Of a DNA stretch of 64,000 nucleotides, positions 51,544 to 64,000 are shown piece by piece. Made by a program: the position numbers and the translations under genes. Source of the stretch: Plasmopara viticola (Eukaryota > Oomycota > Peronosporomycetes > Peronosporales > Peronosporaceae); NCBI GenBank assembly GCA_001695595.3, contig MBPM02000187.1:1-64000 (forward strand), written 5' to 3'. A model generated the notes under the pieces. The model searched no databases and was not told the DNA's origin. It worked only from the letters and a program-made list of their open reading frames with translations. Position 1 is the stretch's first letter. Each line of letters starts with the position of its first letter.

Positions 51544-53620
51544 GTGGCTCTATTGCCGTTGCGCATGTCTAGAATAATGTAGATGACGTACCTAAGGTGT
51601 ACATCATCCCAGCACTTCAAAAAAAGAGAATATACGCTTTGTTGTGCTTTATTGCGTCTGCACACGTCTACAATGAAAGAAATGACGTATCTATGGTCGT
51701 ACATGATCTCAGCACTTCAAAAGAGCGATTATTCGCTTTGTTGTGGCTCTATTGCTACTGCGCACGTCTATAATGATAGGAAGGACGTATCTATGGCCGT
51801 ACATGATCTCAGCACTTCAAAAGAGCAAATATACGATTTGTTGTAGCTCTATTGCATCTGCGCACATCTAGAATGATTGAAATGGCGTACATAAAGACGT
51901 ACATCTTCTCAACACTTCACAAGAGAGAATATACGCTTTGTTGTGGCTCTATTGTGTCTACGCATGTCTAGAATGATAATAAGAACGCATCTATCGCCGT
52001 ACATCATCCCAGCACTTCAAAAGAGCGATTATACGCTTTGCTGTGGCTCTATATCCTCTGCACACGTCTACAAAGAAAGAAAGGACGTATCTATGGCCGT
52101 ACGCGATCTCAGCACTTCACAGGAGCATTTATACGCTAAGTTGTGGATCTATTGCGGCTGCGCATGTATAGAATGATAGAAAGGAGGAACCGAAGGCTGT
52201 ACATCTTCCCAGCACTTCACTAGAGCGAATAAACGCTTCATTGATGTTCCATTGCATCTGCGCACGTCTAGAATGATAGAATGAACGTATTTATGACCGT
52301 ACATCATCCCAACAGATCGAAGGAGCAAAGACACGCTTTGTTTTGGCTCTATTGCGTCTGCGCACGTCTAAAATGATACAAAGGACGTATCTATGGCCGT
52401 ACATGATCTTAGCATTTCAAATGAGCAAATATTCGCTTTGTTGTGGCTCTATTGCTACTGCGCACGTCTCCAATGATAGGAAGGACGTATCTATGGCCAT
52501 ACATGATCTCAGCACTTCAAAAGAAGAATACACGCTTCAAAAGAAAGAATACACGCTTTGTTGTGGCCCTATTGTGTCTACGCATGTCGAGAATGATAGG
52601 AAGGACGTACCCAAAGGATGTACATCTTCCCAGAACTTCAGAAGAGCAAATATACGCTTTGGTGTGGCTCTATCGCGTCTGCACACGTCTAGAATGATAA
52701 GAAGGACGTATCTACTGCCGTCCATCATCTCAGCACTTCACAACAGCAAATATACGTTTTGTTGTGGCTCTATTGCTTCTGTGTAAGTCTAGAATGATAA
52801 TAAGGACGCATCTATGACCATTCTTTATCCCACCACATACAAAGAGCAATCATACGCATTGTTGCGGCTCTATTGCGTCTGCTTCTGTCTAGAATGATAA
52901 TAAAGACGCATCAATAACCGTTCATCATCCAACCACTTCACAATAACGAATATTCGCTTTATTTGTGCTTTATTGCGTCTGCACACGTCTACAATGATAG
53001 GAAGAACGTATCTTTGGCCGTACATCTTCCCAGCAGTTCAAAAAAAGAACATACGCTTTGTTGAGGCTCTATTGAGTCTGCGCACGTCTAGAAGGATAGG
53101 ATGGACGTATCTACTGCCGCACATCATCTCAGCACTTCACAAGAGCGAATATACGCTTACTTGTAGCTCTATTGCATCTGCGCATGTCTAGAATGCTCAA
53201 AAAAGACGTACCTAAAGCCGTACATCTTCCCAGCACTTTACAAGAGAGAATATACGCTTTATTGCAGCTCTATTGCGTCTGCGCACGTCTAGAATAATAG
53301 GAAGAACGTATCTACTGCCGTACATCATCCCTACACTTTAAAAGAGCAAATTTACGCTTTTTTGTGACTTTTATGCATCTGTGCAAGTCTAGAATGATAG
53401 AAAAGACGTACCTAAGGCCGTACATCTTCCCAGCACTTTACAAGAGAGAATATACGCTTCATTGTGGCTCTATTCCGTCTGCTTCTGTCCAGAATGATAG
53501 AAAAGACGTACCTAAGGCCGTACATTTTCCCAGCACTCCACAAGAGAGAATATACGCTTTGTTGTGGCTCCATTGCGTCTGCGCACGTCTAGAATGATAA
53601 TGAGAACGCATCTATTGCCG
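51544..53620. repeat. Disordered satB zone between two HOR systems
   Basis: Monomers are individually divergent and show no repeating order. Irregularities include a short partial duplication near 52515-52560 (ACACGCTTCAAAAGAA then AAAGAATACACGC) and a shortened monomer near 52030-52060. The zone separates the 16/7-mer system on the left from the 11-mer system on the right and looks like an old boundary that homogenisation has not reached. Confidence 0.8.
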
Positions 53621-54978
53621 TACATCATCCCAGCACTTCAAAAGAGCAAATATACGCTTTGTTGTGGCTCTTTTGCGTCTGCGCTCGTCTAGAAGGATAG
53701 GAAGGACGTATCTGCTGCCGTACTTCATCTCAGCACTTCACAAGAGCGAATTTACGCTTTGTTGTGGCTTTATTGCATCTGTGCAAGTCCAGAATGATAA
53801 TAAGGACGTAGCGATCACCATTCATCATCTCAGCACTTCACAAGAGCGAATATATGCTTTGTTCTGGCTCTCTTGCTTCTGATCACGTCTAGAAGGATAG
53901 AAAATACGTATCTATGGCCGTCCTCATCCCAGCACTTCACAAGACAGAATATACGCATTGCTGTGGCTCTATTGCGTCTGCGCACGTCTACAATGATACA
54001 AAAGACGTTTCTATGGCCGTACATGATTCCAGCACTTCTTAAGAGCAATTATACGCTTTCTTGTAGCTCCCTTGCGCCTGCGCACGTCTTGAAGGAGAAA
54101 AAAGACGTACCTAAGGCCGTACATCTTCCCAGACTTCACAAGAGCAATTATACGCTTTAATGTGGCTCTATTCCGTCTGCTTCTGTCCAGAATGATAGAA
54201 AAGACGTACCTAAGGCCGTACATTTTCCCAGCACTCCACAAGAGAGAATATACGCTTTGTTGTGGCTCCATTGCGTCTGCGCACGTCTAGAATGATAATG
54301 AGAACGCATCTATTGCCGTACATCATCCTAGCACTTCAAAAGAGCGAATCGACGCTTCATTGTGGCTCTATTGCGTCTGCTTCTGTCTAGAATGATAGAA
54401 AGGACGTATCTACTGCCGTACATCATCTCAACTTTTCCCAAAAGCGAAATTACGCTTTGTTGCAGCTCCATTGCTTCTGCGCAAGGCTAGAATGATAATA
54501 AGAACGTATCTATGGCCGTACATGATCCCAGCACTTCACAAGAGCAATTATACGCTTCATTGTGGCTCTATTCTGTCTGCTTCTGTCCAGAATGATAGAA
54601 AAGACGTACCTAAGGCCGTACATTTTCCCAGCACTCCACAAGAGAGAATATACGCTTTGTTGTGGCTCCATTGCGTCTGCGCACGTCTAGAATGATAATG
54701 AGAACGCATCTATTGCCGTACATCATCCCAGCACTTCAAAAGAGCGAATATACGCTTTGTTGTGGCTCTTTTGCGTCTGTGCTCGTCTAGAAGGATAGGA
54801 AGGACGTATCTGCTGCCGTACTTCATCTCAGCACTTCACAAGAGCGAATTTACGCTTTGTTGTGGCTTTATTGCATTTGTGCAAGTCCAGAATGATAAGA
54901 AGGACGTAGCGATCACCATTCATCATTTCAGCACTTCACAAGAGCGAATATATGCTTTGTTGTGGCTCTCTTGCTTCT

Positions 54979-56971
54979 GATCACGTCTAGAAGGATAGAA
55001 AATACGTATCTATGGCCGTCCTCATCCCAGCACTTCACAAGACAGAATATACGCATTGCTGTGGCTCTATTGCGTCTGCGCACGTCTACAATGATACAAA
55101 AGACGTTTCTATGGCCGTACACCATCCCAGCACTTCAAAAGAGCGAATTTACGCTTTGTTGTGGCTTTATTGCATCTGTGCAAGTCCAGAATAATAATAA
55201 GGACGTAGCGATCACCATTCATCATTTCAGCACTTCACAAGAGCGAATATATGCTTTGTTGTGGCTCTCTTGCTTCTGATCACGTCTAGAAGGATAGAAA
55301 ATACGTATCTATGGCCGTCCTCATCCCAGCACTTCACAAGACAGAATATACGCATTGCTGTGGCTCTATTGCGTCTGCGCACGTCTACAATGATACAAAA
55401 GACGTTTCTATGGCCGTACATGATTCCAGCACTTCTTAAGAGCAACTATACGCTTTCTTGTAGCTCCCTTGCGCCTGCGCACGTCTTGAAGGAGAAAAAA
55501 GACGTACCTAAGGCCGTGCATCTTCCCAGACTTCACAAGAGCAATTATACGCTTTATTGTGGCTCTATTCCGTCTGCTTCTGTCCAGAATGATAGAAAAG
55601 ACGTACCTAAGGCCGTACATTTTCCCAGCACTCCACAAGAGAAATATACGCTTTGTTGTGGCTCCATTGCGTCTGCGCACGTCCAGAATGATAATGAGAA
55701 CGCATCTATTGCCGTACATCATCCCAGCACTTCAAAAGAGCGAATATACGCTTTGTTGTGGCTCTTTTGCGTCTGTGCTCGTCTAGAAGGATAGGAAGGA
55801 CGTATCTGCTGCCGTACTTCATCTCAGCACTTCACAAGAGCGAATTTACGCTTTGTTGTGGCTTTATTGCATTTGTGCAAGTCCAGAATGATAAGAAGGA
55901 CGTAGCGATCACCATTCATCATTTCAGCACTTCACAAGAGCGAATATATGCTTTGTTGTGGCTCTCTTGCTTCTGATCACGTCTAGAAGGATAGAAAATA
56001 CGTATCTATGGCCGTCCTCATCCCAGCACTTCACAAGACAGAATATACGCATTGCTGTGGCTCTATTGCGTCTGCGCACGTCTACAATGATACAAAAGAC
56101 GTTTCTATGGCCGTACACCATCCCAGCACTTCAAAAGAGCGAATTTACGCTTTGTTGTGGCTTTATTGCATCTGTGCAAGTCCAGAATAATAATAAGGAC
56201 GTAGCGATCACCATTCATCATTTCAGCACTTCACAAGAGCGAATATATGCTTTGTTGTGGCTCTCTTGCTTCTGATCACGTCTAGAAGGATAGAAAATAC
56301 GTATCTATGGCCGTCCTCATCCCAGCACTTCACAAGACAGAATATACGCATTGCTGTGGCTCTATTGCGTCTGCGCACGTCTACAATGATACAAAAGACG
56401 TTTCTATGGCCGTACATGATTCCAGCACTTCTTAAGAGCAATTATACGCTTTCTTGTAGCTCCCTTGCGCCTGCGCACGTCTTGAAGGAGAAAAAAGACG
56501 TACCTAAGGCCGTGCATCTTCCCAGACTTCACAAGAGCAATTATGCGCTTTATTGTGGCTCTATTCCGTCTGCTTCTGTCCAGAATGATAGAAAAGACGT
56601 ACCTAAGGCCGTACATTTTCCCAGCACTCCACAAGAGAGAATATACGCTTTGTTGTGGCTCCATTGCGTCTGCGCACGTCTAGAATGATAATGAGAACGC
56701 ATCTATTGCCGTACATCATCCCAGCACTTCAAAACAGCGAATATACGCTTTGTTGTGGCTCTTTTGCGTCTGCGCTCGTCTAGAAGGATAAGAAGGACGT
56801 ATCTGCTGCCGTACTTCATCTCAGCACTTCACAAGAGCGAATTTACGCTTTGTTGTGGCTTTATTGCATCTGTGCAAGTCCAGAATGATAAGAAGGACGT
56901 AGCGATCACCATTCATCATCTCAGCACTTCACAAGAGCGAATATATGCTTTGTTGTGGCTCTCTTGCTTCT
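54979..56971. repeat. 996-bp (10-monomer) tandem duplication in the 11-mer domain
   Basis: The 3-mer plus 7-mer pattern occurs twice in succession: markers 54979/55278/55975 and 55975/56274/56972. The two ~996-bp copies agree closely, including the unusual CAGAATAATAATAAGG monomer near 55185 and 56181. Confidence 0.8.
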
Positions 56972-59900
56972 GATCACGTCTAGAAGGATAGAAAATACGT
57001 ATCTATGGCCGTCCTCATCCCAGCACTTCACAAGACAGAATATACGCATTGCTGTGGCTCTATTGCGTCTGCGCACGTCTACAATGATACAAAAGACGTT
57101 TCTATGGCCGTACATGATTCCAGCACTTCTTAAGAGCAATTATACGCTTTCTTGTAGCTCCCTTGCGCCTGCGCACGTCTTGAAGGAGAAAAAAGACGTA
57201 CCTAAGGCCGTGCATCTTCCCAGACTTCACAAGAGCAATTATGCGCTTTATTGTGGCTCTATTCCGTCTGCTTCTGTCCAGAATGATAGAAAAGACGTAC
57301 CTAAGGCCGTACATTTTCCCAGCACTCCACAAGAGAGAATATACGCTTTGTTGTGGCTCCATTGCGTCTGCGCACGTCTAGAATGATAATGAGAACGCAT
57401 CTATTGCCGTACATCATCCCAGCACTTCAAAACAGCGAATATACGCTTTGTTGTGGCTCTTTTGCGTCTGCGCTCGTCTTGAAGGATAAGAAGGACGTAT
57501 CTGCTGCCGTACTTCATCTCAGCACTTCACAAGAGCGAATTTACGCTTTGTTGTGGCTTTATTGCATCTGTGCAAGTCCAGAATGATAAGAAGGACGTAG
57601 CGATCACCATTCATCATCTCAGCACTTCACAAGAGCGAATATATGCTTTGTTGTGGCTCTCTTGCTTCTGATCACGTCTAGAAGGATAGAAAATACGTAT
57701 CTATGGCCGTCCTCATCCCAGCACTTCACAAGACAGAATATACGCATTGCTGTGGCTCTATTGCGTCTGCGCACGTCTACAATGATACAAAAGACGTTTC
57801 TATGGCCGTACATGATTCCAGCACTTCTTAAGAGCAATTATACGCTTTCTTGTAGCTCCCTTGCGCCTGCGCACGTCTTGAAGGAGAAAAAAGACGTACC
57901 TAAGGCCGTACATCTTCCCAGACTTCACAAGAGCAATTATACGCTTTATTGTGGCTCTTTTCCGTCTGCTTCTGTCCAGAATGATAGAAAAGACGTACCT
58001 AAGGCCGTACATTTTCCCAGCACTCCACAAGAGAGAATATACGCTTTGTTGTGGCTCCATTGCGTCTGCGCACGTTTAGAATGATAATGAGAACGCATCT
58101 ATTGCCGTACATCATCCCAGCACTTCAAAAGAGCGAATATACGCTTTGTTGTGGCTCTATTGCGTCTGCTTCTGTCTAGAATGATAGAAAGGACGTATCT
58201 ACTGCCGTACATCATCTCAACTTTTCCCAAAAGCGAACTTACGCTTTGTTGCAGCTCCATTGCTTCTGCGCAAGGCTAGAATGATAATAAGGACGTATCT
58301 ATGGCCGTACATGATCCAGCACTTCACAAGAGCAATTATACGCTTCATTGTGGCTCTATTCCGTCTGCTTCTGTCCAGAATGATAGAAAAGACGTACCTA
58401 AGGCCGTACATTTTCCCAGCACTCCACAAGAGAGAATATACGCTTTGTTGTGGCTCCATTGCGTCTGCGCACGTCTAGAATGATAATGAGAACGCATCTA
58501 TTGCCGTACATCATCCCAGCACTTCAAAAGAGCGAATATACGCTTTGTTGTGGCTCTTTTTGCGTCTGCGCTCGTCTAGAAGGATAGGAAGGACGTATCT
58601 GCTGCCGTACTTCATCTCAGCACTTCACAAGAGCGAATTTACGCTTTGTTGTGGCTTTATTGCATCTGTGCAAGTCCAGAATGATAAGAAGGACGTAGCG
58701 ATCACCATTCATCATTTCAGCACTTCACAAGAGCGAATATATGCTTTGTTCTGGCTCTCTTGCTTCTGATCACGTCTAGAAGGATAGAAAATACGTATCT
58801 ATGGCCGTCCTCATCCCAGCACTTTACAAGACAGAATATACGCATTGCTGTGGCTCTATTGCGTCTGCGCACGTCTACAATGATACAAAAGACGTTTCTA
58901 TGGCCGTACATGATTCCAGCACTTCTTAAGAGCAATTATACGCTTTCTTGTAGCTCCCTTGCGCCTGCGCACGTCTTGAAGGAGAAAAAAGACGTACCTA
59001 AGGCCGTACATCTTCCCAGACTTCACAAGAGCAATTATACGGTTTATTGTGGCTCTTTTCCGTCTGCTTCCGTCCAGAATGATAGAAAAGACGTACCTAA
59101 GGCCGTACATTTTCCCAGCACTCCACAAGAGAGAATATACGCTTTGTTGTGGCTCCATTGCGTCTGCGCACGTCTAGAATGATAATGAGAACGCATCTAT
59201 TGCCGTACATCATCCCAGCACTTCAAAAGAGCGAATATACGCTTCATTGTGGCTCTATTGCGTCTGCTTCTGTCTAGAATGATAGAAAGGACGTATCTAC
59301 TGCCGTACATCATCTCAACTTTTCCCAAAAGCAAAATTACGCTTTGTTGCAGCTCCATTGCTTTTGCGCAAGGCTAGAATGATAATAAGGACGTATCTAT
59401 GGCCGTACATGATCCCAGCACTTCACAAGAGCAATTATACGCTTCATTGTGGCTCTATTCCGTCTGCTTCTGTCCAGAATGATAGAAAAGACGTACCTAA
59501 GGCCGTACATTTTCCCAGCACTCCACAAGAGAGAATATACGCTTTGTTGTGGCTCCATTGCGTCTGCGCACGTCTAGAATGATAATGAGAACGCATCTAT
59601 TGCCGTACATCATCCCAGCACTTCAAAAGAGCGAATATACGCTTTGTTGTGGCTCTTTTGCGTCTGTGCTCGTCTAGAAGGATAGGAAGGACGTATCTGC
59701 TGCCGTACTTCATCTCAGCACTTCACAAGAGCGAATTTACGCTTTGTTGTGGCTTTATTGCATGTGTGCAAATCCAGAATGATAAGAAGGACGTAGCGAT
59801 CACCATTCATCATTTCAGCACTTCACAAGAGCGAATATATGCTTTGTTGTGGCTCTCTTGCTTCTGATCACGTCTAGAAGGATAGAAAATACGTATCTAT

Positions 59901-61560
59901 GGCCGTCCTCATCCCAGCACTTCACAAGACAGAATATACGCATTGCTGTGGCTCTATTGCGTCTGCGCACGTCTACAATGATACAAAAGACGTTTCAATG
60001 GCCGTACATGATTCCAGCACTTCTTAAGAGCAATTATACGCTTTCTTGTAGCTCCCTTGCGCCTGCGCACGTCTTGAAGGAGAAAAAAGACGTACCTAAG
60101 GCCGTGCATCTTCCCAGACTTCACAAGAGAAATTATACGCTTTATTGTGGCTCTATTCCGTCTGCTTCTGTCCAGAATGATAGAAAAGACGTACCTAAGG
60201 CCGTACATTTTCCAGCACTCCACAAGAGAGAATATACGCTTTGTTGTGGCTCCATTGCGTCTGCGCACGTCTAGAATGATAATGAGAACGCATCTATTGC
60301 CGTACATCATCCCAGCACTTCAAAGAGCGAATATACGCTTTGTTGTGGCTCTATTGCGTCTGCTTCTGTCTAGAATGATAGAAAGGACGTACCTACTGCC
60401 GTACATCATCTCAACTTTTCCCAAAAGCGAAATTACGCTTTGTTGCAGCTCCATTGCTTCTGCGCAAGGCTAGAATGATAATAAGGACGTATCTATGGCC
60501 GTCCTCATCCCAGCACTTCACAAGAGCAATTATACGCTTCATTGTGGCTCTATTCCGTCTGCTTCTGTCCAGAATGATAGAAAAGACGTACCTAAGGCCG
60601 TACATTTTCCCAGCACTCCACAAGAGAGAATATACGCTTTGTTGTGGCTCCATTGCGTCTGCGCACGTCTAGAATGATAATGAGAACGCATCTATTGCCG
60701 TACATCATCCCAGCACTTCAAAAGAGCGAATATACGCTTTGTTGTGGCTCTTTTGCGTCTGCGCTCGTCTAGAAGGATAGGAAGGACGTATCTGCTGCCG
60801 TACTTCATCTCAGCACTTCACAAGAGCGAATTTACGCTTTGTTGTGGCTTTATTGCATCTGTGCAAGTCCAGAATGATAAGAAGGACGTAGCGATCACCA
60901 TCATCATTTCAGCACTTCACAAGAGCGAATATATGCTTTGTTGTGGCTCTCTTGCTTCTGATCACGTCTAGAAGGATAGAAAATACGTATCTATGGCCGT
61001 CCTCATCCCAGCACTTCACAAGACAGAATATACGCATTGCTGTGGCTCTATTGCGTCTGCGCACGTCTACAATGATACAAAAGACGTTTCTATGGCTGTA
61101 CATGATTCCAGCACTTCTTAAGAGCAATTATACGCTTTCTTGTAGCTCCCTTGCGCCTGCGCACGTCTTGAAGGAGAAAAAAGACGTACCTAAGGCCGTA
61201 CATCTTCCCAGACTTCACAAGAGCAATTATACGCTTTATTGTGGCTCTTTTCCGTCTGCTTCCGTCCAGAATTATAGAAAAGACGTACCTAAGGCCGTAC
61301 ATTTTCCCAGCACTCCACAAGAGAGAATATACGCTTTGTTGTGGCTCCATTGCGTCTGCGCACGTTTAGAATGATAATGAGAACGCATCTATTGCCGTAC
61401 ATCATCCCAGCACTTCAAAAGAGCGAATATACGCTTTGTTGTGGCTCTATTGCGTCTGCTTCTGTCTAGAATGATAGAAAGGACGTATCTACTGCCGTAC
61501 ATCATCTCAACTTTCCCAAAAGCGAACTTACGCTTTGTTGCAGCTCCATTGCTTCTGCGC

Positions 61561-62756
61561 AAGGCTAGAATGATAATAAGGACGTATCTATGGCCGTACA
61601 TGATCCCAGCACTTCACAAGAGCAATTATACGCTTCATTGTGGCTCTATTCCGTCTGCTTCTGTCCAGAATGATAGAAAAGACGTACCTAAGGCCGTACA
61701 TTTTCCCAGCACTCCACAAGAGAGAATATACGCTTTGTTGTGGCTCATTGCGTCTGCGCACGTCTAGAATGATAATGAGAACGCATCTATTGCCGAACAT
61801 CATCCCAGCACTTCAAAGAGCGAATATACGCTTTGTTGTGGCTCTATTGCGTCTGCTTCTGTCTAGAATGATAGAAAGGACGTACCTACTGCCGTACATC
61901 ATCTCAACTTTTCCCAAAAGCGAAATTACGCTTTGTTGCAGCTCCATTGCTTCTGCGCAAGGCTAGAATGATAATAAGGACGTATCTATGGCCGTACATG
62001 ATCCCAGCACTTCACAAGAGCAATTATACGCTTCATTGTGGCTCTATTCCGTCTGCTTCTGTCCAGAATGATAGAAAAGACGTACCTAAGGCCGTACATT
62101 TTCCCAGCACTCCACAAGAGAGAATATACGCTTTGTTGTGGCTCCATTGCGTCTGCGCACGTCTAGAATGATAATGAGAACGCATCTATTGCCGTACATC
62201 ATCCCAGCACTTCAAAAGAGCGAATATACGCTTTGTTGTGGCTCTATTGCGTCTGCTTCTGTCTAGAATGATAGAAAGGACGTATCTACTGCCGTACATC
62301 ATCTCAACTTTCCCAAAGCGAACTTACGCTTTGTTGCAGCTCCATTGCTTCTGCGCAAGGCTAGAATGATAATAAGGACGTATCTATGGCCGTACATGAT
62401 CCCAGCACTTCACAAGAGCAATTATACGCTTCATTGTGGCTCTATTCCGTCTGCTTCTGTCCAGAATGATAGAAAAGACGTACCTAAGGCCGTACATTTT
62501 CCCAGCACTCCACAAGAGAGAATATACGCTTTGTTGTGGCTCCATTGCGTCTGCGCACGTCTAGAATGATAATGAGAACGCATCTATTGCCGTACATCAT
62601 CCCAGCACTTCAAAAGAGCGAATATACGCTTTGTTGTGGCTCTATTGCGTCTGCTTCTGTCTAGAATGATAGAAAGGACGTATCTACTGCCGTACATCAT
62701 CTCAACTTTTCCCAAAAGCAAAATTACGCTTTGTTGCAGCTCCATTGCTTCTGCGC
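61561..62756. repeat. 4-monomer HOR expansion (~398 bp, three units)
   Basis: AAGGCTAGAATGATAATAAG occurs at 61561, 61959, 62357 and 62757, steps of 398, 398 and 400 bp, before the 11-mer order resumes (next at 63850). Each unit is the four-monomer block that is missing from the 7-mer units further left. Copies differ by single-base indels such as CTTTTCCCAAAAGC versus CTTTCCCAAAGC. Confidence 0.88.
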
Positions 62757-64000
62757 AAGGCTAGAATGATAATAAGGACGTATCTATGGCCGTACATGAT
62801 CCCAGCACTTCACAAGAGCAAGTACACGCTTCATTGTGGCTCTATTCCGTCTGCTTCTGTCCAGAATGATAGAAAAGACGTACCTAAGGCCGTACATTTT
62901 CCAGCACTCCACAAGAGAGAATATACGCTTTGTTGTGGCTCCATTGCGTCTGCGCACGTCTAGAATGATAATGAGAACGCATCTATTGCCGTACATCATC
63001 CAGCACTTCAAAAGAGCGAATATACGCTTTGTTGTGGCTCTATTGCGTCTGCGCTCGTCTAGAAGGATAGGAAGGACGTATCTGCTGCCGTACTTCATCT
63101 CAGCACTTCACAAGAGCGAATTTACGCTTTGTTGTGGCTTTATTGCATTTGTGCAAGTCCCGAATGATAATAAGGACGTAGCGATCACCATTCATCATTC
63201 AGCACTTCACAAGAGCGAATATATGCTTTGTTGTGGCTCTCTTGCTTCTGATCACGTCTAGAAGGATAGAAAATACGTATCTATGGCCGTCCTCATCCCA
63301 GCACTTCACAAGACAGAATATACGCATTGCTGTGGCTCTATTGCGTCTGCGCACGTCTACAATGATACAAAAGACGTTTCTATGGCCGTACATGATTCCA
63401 GCACTTCTTAAAGCAATTATACGCTTTCTTGTAGCTCCCTTGCGCCTGCGCACGTCTTGAAGGAGAAAAAAGACGTGCCTGAGGCCGTGCATCTTCCCAG
63501 ACTTCACAAGAGCAATTATACGCTTTATTGTGGCTCTATTCCGTCTGCTTCTGTCCAGAATGATAGAAAAGACGTACCTAAGGCCGTACATTTTCCCAGC
63601 ACTCCACAAGAGAGAATATACGCTTTGTCGTGGCTCCATTGCGTCTGCGCACGTCTAGAATGATAATGAGAACGCATCTATTGCCGTACATCATCCCAGC
63701 ACTTCAAAGAGCGAATATACGCTTTGTTGTGGCTCTATTGCGTCTGCTTCTGTCTAGAATGATAGAAAGGACGTACCTACTGCCGTACATCATCTCAACT
63801 TTTCCCAAAAGCGAAATTACGCTTTGTTGCAGCTCCATTGCTTCTGCGCAAGGCTAGAATGATAATAAGGACGTATCTATGGCCGTCCTCATCCCAGCAC
63901 TTCACAAGAGCAATTATACGCTTCATTGTGGCTCTATTCCGTCTGCTTCTGTCCAGAATGATAGAAAAGACGTACCTAAGGCCGTACATTTTCCCAGCAC

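Larger units (their letters stand above)
14204..64000. repeat. satB: ~100-bp tandem satellite, about 500 monomers
   Basis: The whole interval is head-to-tail monomers of 99-100 bp (occasionally longer or shorter). Each contains, in order, CCCAGCACTTCA, an AAGAGCGAATATACGCTTTG block, TTGTGGCTCTATTGCGTCTG, a GCGCACGTCTAGAATGAT block, and a GACGTA(T/C)CTA-type block ending in GTACATC. GAGC and GGCTC form short inverted arms around the ATATACGC segment. All monomers face the same way. Many variants exist, and their order defines several domains and higher-order repeats listed separately. The array continues beyond the right end. No transposon, gene or non-satellite interruption was found in nearly 50 kb. 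Confidence 0.97.
53621..64000. repeat. satB 11-monomer HOR system (1098 bp) with 7-, 4- and 3-mer derivatives
   Basis: A marker (GATCACGTCTAGAAGGATAG) occurs at 53881, 54979, 55278, 55975, 56274, 56972, 57670, 58768, 59866, 60960 and 63250. Steps are 1098, 299, 697, 299, 698, 698, 1098, 1098, 1094 and 2290 bp, that is 11, 3, 7, 3, 7, 7, 11, 11, 11 and 23 monomers. The 7-mer units lack a four-monomer block that carries GCGCAAGGCTAGAATG. The 23-monomer gap is an 11-mer plus three extra copies of that block. Monomers here (TCTGCTTCTGTCCAGAATG, CTTGCGCCTGCGCACG) are different variants from those in the 16-mer HOR. Confidence 0.9.

Noticed and set aside
63199..63639. 146-codon minus-strand frame with 33-residue periodic repeats as a repeat protein
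   Set aside because: The periodicity comes from 99-bp monomers. Neighbouring units with 98- or 100-bp monomers lose it, and nothing suggests selection on codons.
14204..64000. CRISPR array
   Set aside because: Repeats are directly adjacent ~100-bp monomers with no unique spacers of constant length, and the context is eukaryotic.
1..64000. tRNA, 5S rRNA or telomere repeats within the satellites
   Set aside because: I found no cloverleaf with A/B-box-like elements and no TTAGGG-type runs in either satellite unit.
14204..64000. CENP-B-box-like motif in satB
   Set aside because: No monomer variant contains a convincing match to the core of the mammalian CENP-B box.

Overview
The window is eukaryotic, almost entirely repetitive DNA. 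It contains two unrelated-looking tandem satellite families around a 5.3 kb island of single-copy, decayed sequence. No intact gene, RNA gene, CRISPR array or bacterial-type operon is supported. The best clue to the organism is a Ty1/copia RNase H remnant in the island (residues SSTEAEYMEISEATQEAIW, QGSIALA, HIDI, LADIMTE). It fits an oomycete-type (Phytophthora/downy-mildew-like) Copia element, but Copia elements are widespread, so the oomycete assignment is inference and only the eukaryotic assignment is firm.

Layout. (1) 1-8128: twelve head-to-tail copies of a ~674 bp satellite (here 'satA'). Copies are nearly identical and differ mainly by small indels; the window begins inside the array. 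(2) 8129-8440: a thirteenth, visibly decayed satA copy at the array edge. (3) 8441-13730: the island. It holds small diverged direct repeats, minus-strand reading frames that look like broken protein genes, and the 3' end of a Copia element (RNase H with two in-frame stops and a frameshift, a polypurine tract and a probable 3' LTR). (4) 13731-14203: a strongly diverged satA copy on the far side of the island. (5) 14204-64000: about 500 monomers of a ~100 bp satellite ('satB') that runs off the right end.

The satB array has internal architecture. Its left domain (14.2-22.4 kb) is made of diverged monomers with a ~2.0 kb block duplicated at an offset of 4503 bp and a 1190 bp (12-monomer) tandem duplication. 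From 21.9 to 41.5 kb it is a 16-monomer higher-order repeat (HOR) of ~1597 bp. This passes into 7-monomer HORs of ~698 bp that can be derived from the 16-mer by deletion of exactly nine monomers. Monomers of the left-domain type reappear at 48.5-51.2 kb. A disordered zone (51.6-53.6 kb) leads to a second, independent HOR system (53.6-64 kb) based on an 11-monomer unit (1098 bp) with 7-, 4- and 3-monomer derivatives.

The regular pattern of nested HORs and domain boundaries, next to a dead Copia element, resembles a centromeric, pericentromeric or subtelomeric satellite block. The sequence alone cannot say which. All repeat boundaries, alignments and derivations were made by eye and should be read as approximate to a few tens of bases unless a motif is named. 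Reading frames inside the satellites (up to 183 codons) are treated as by-products of the repeats and not as genes.
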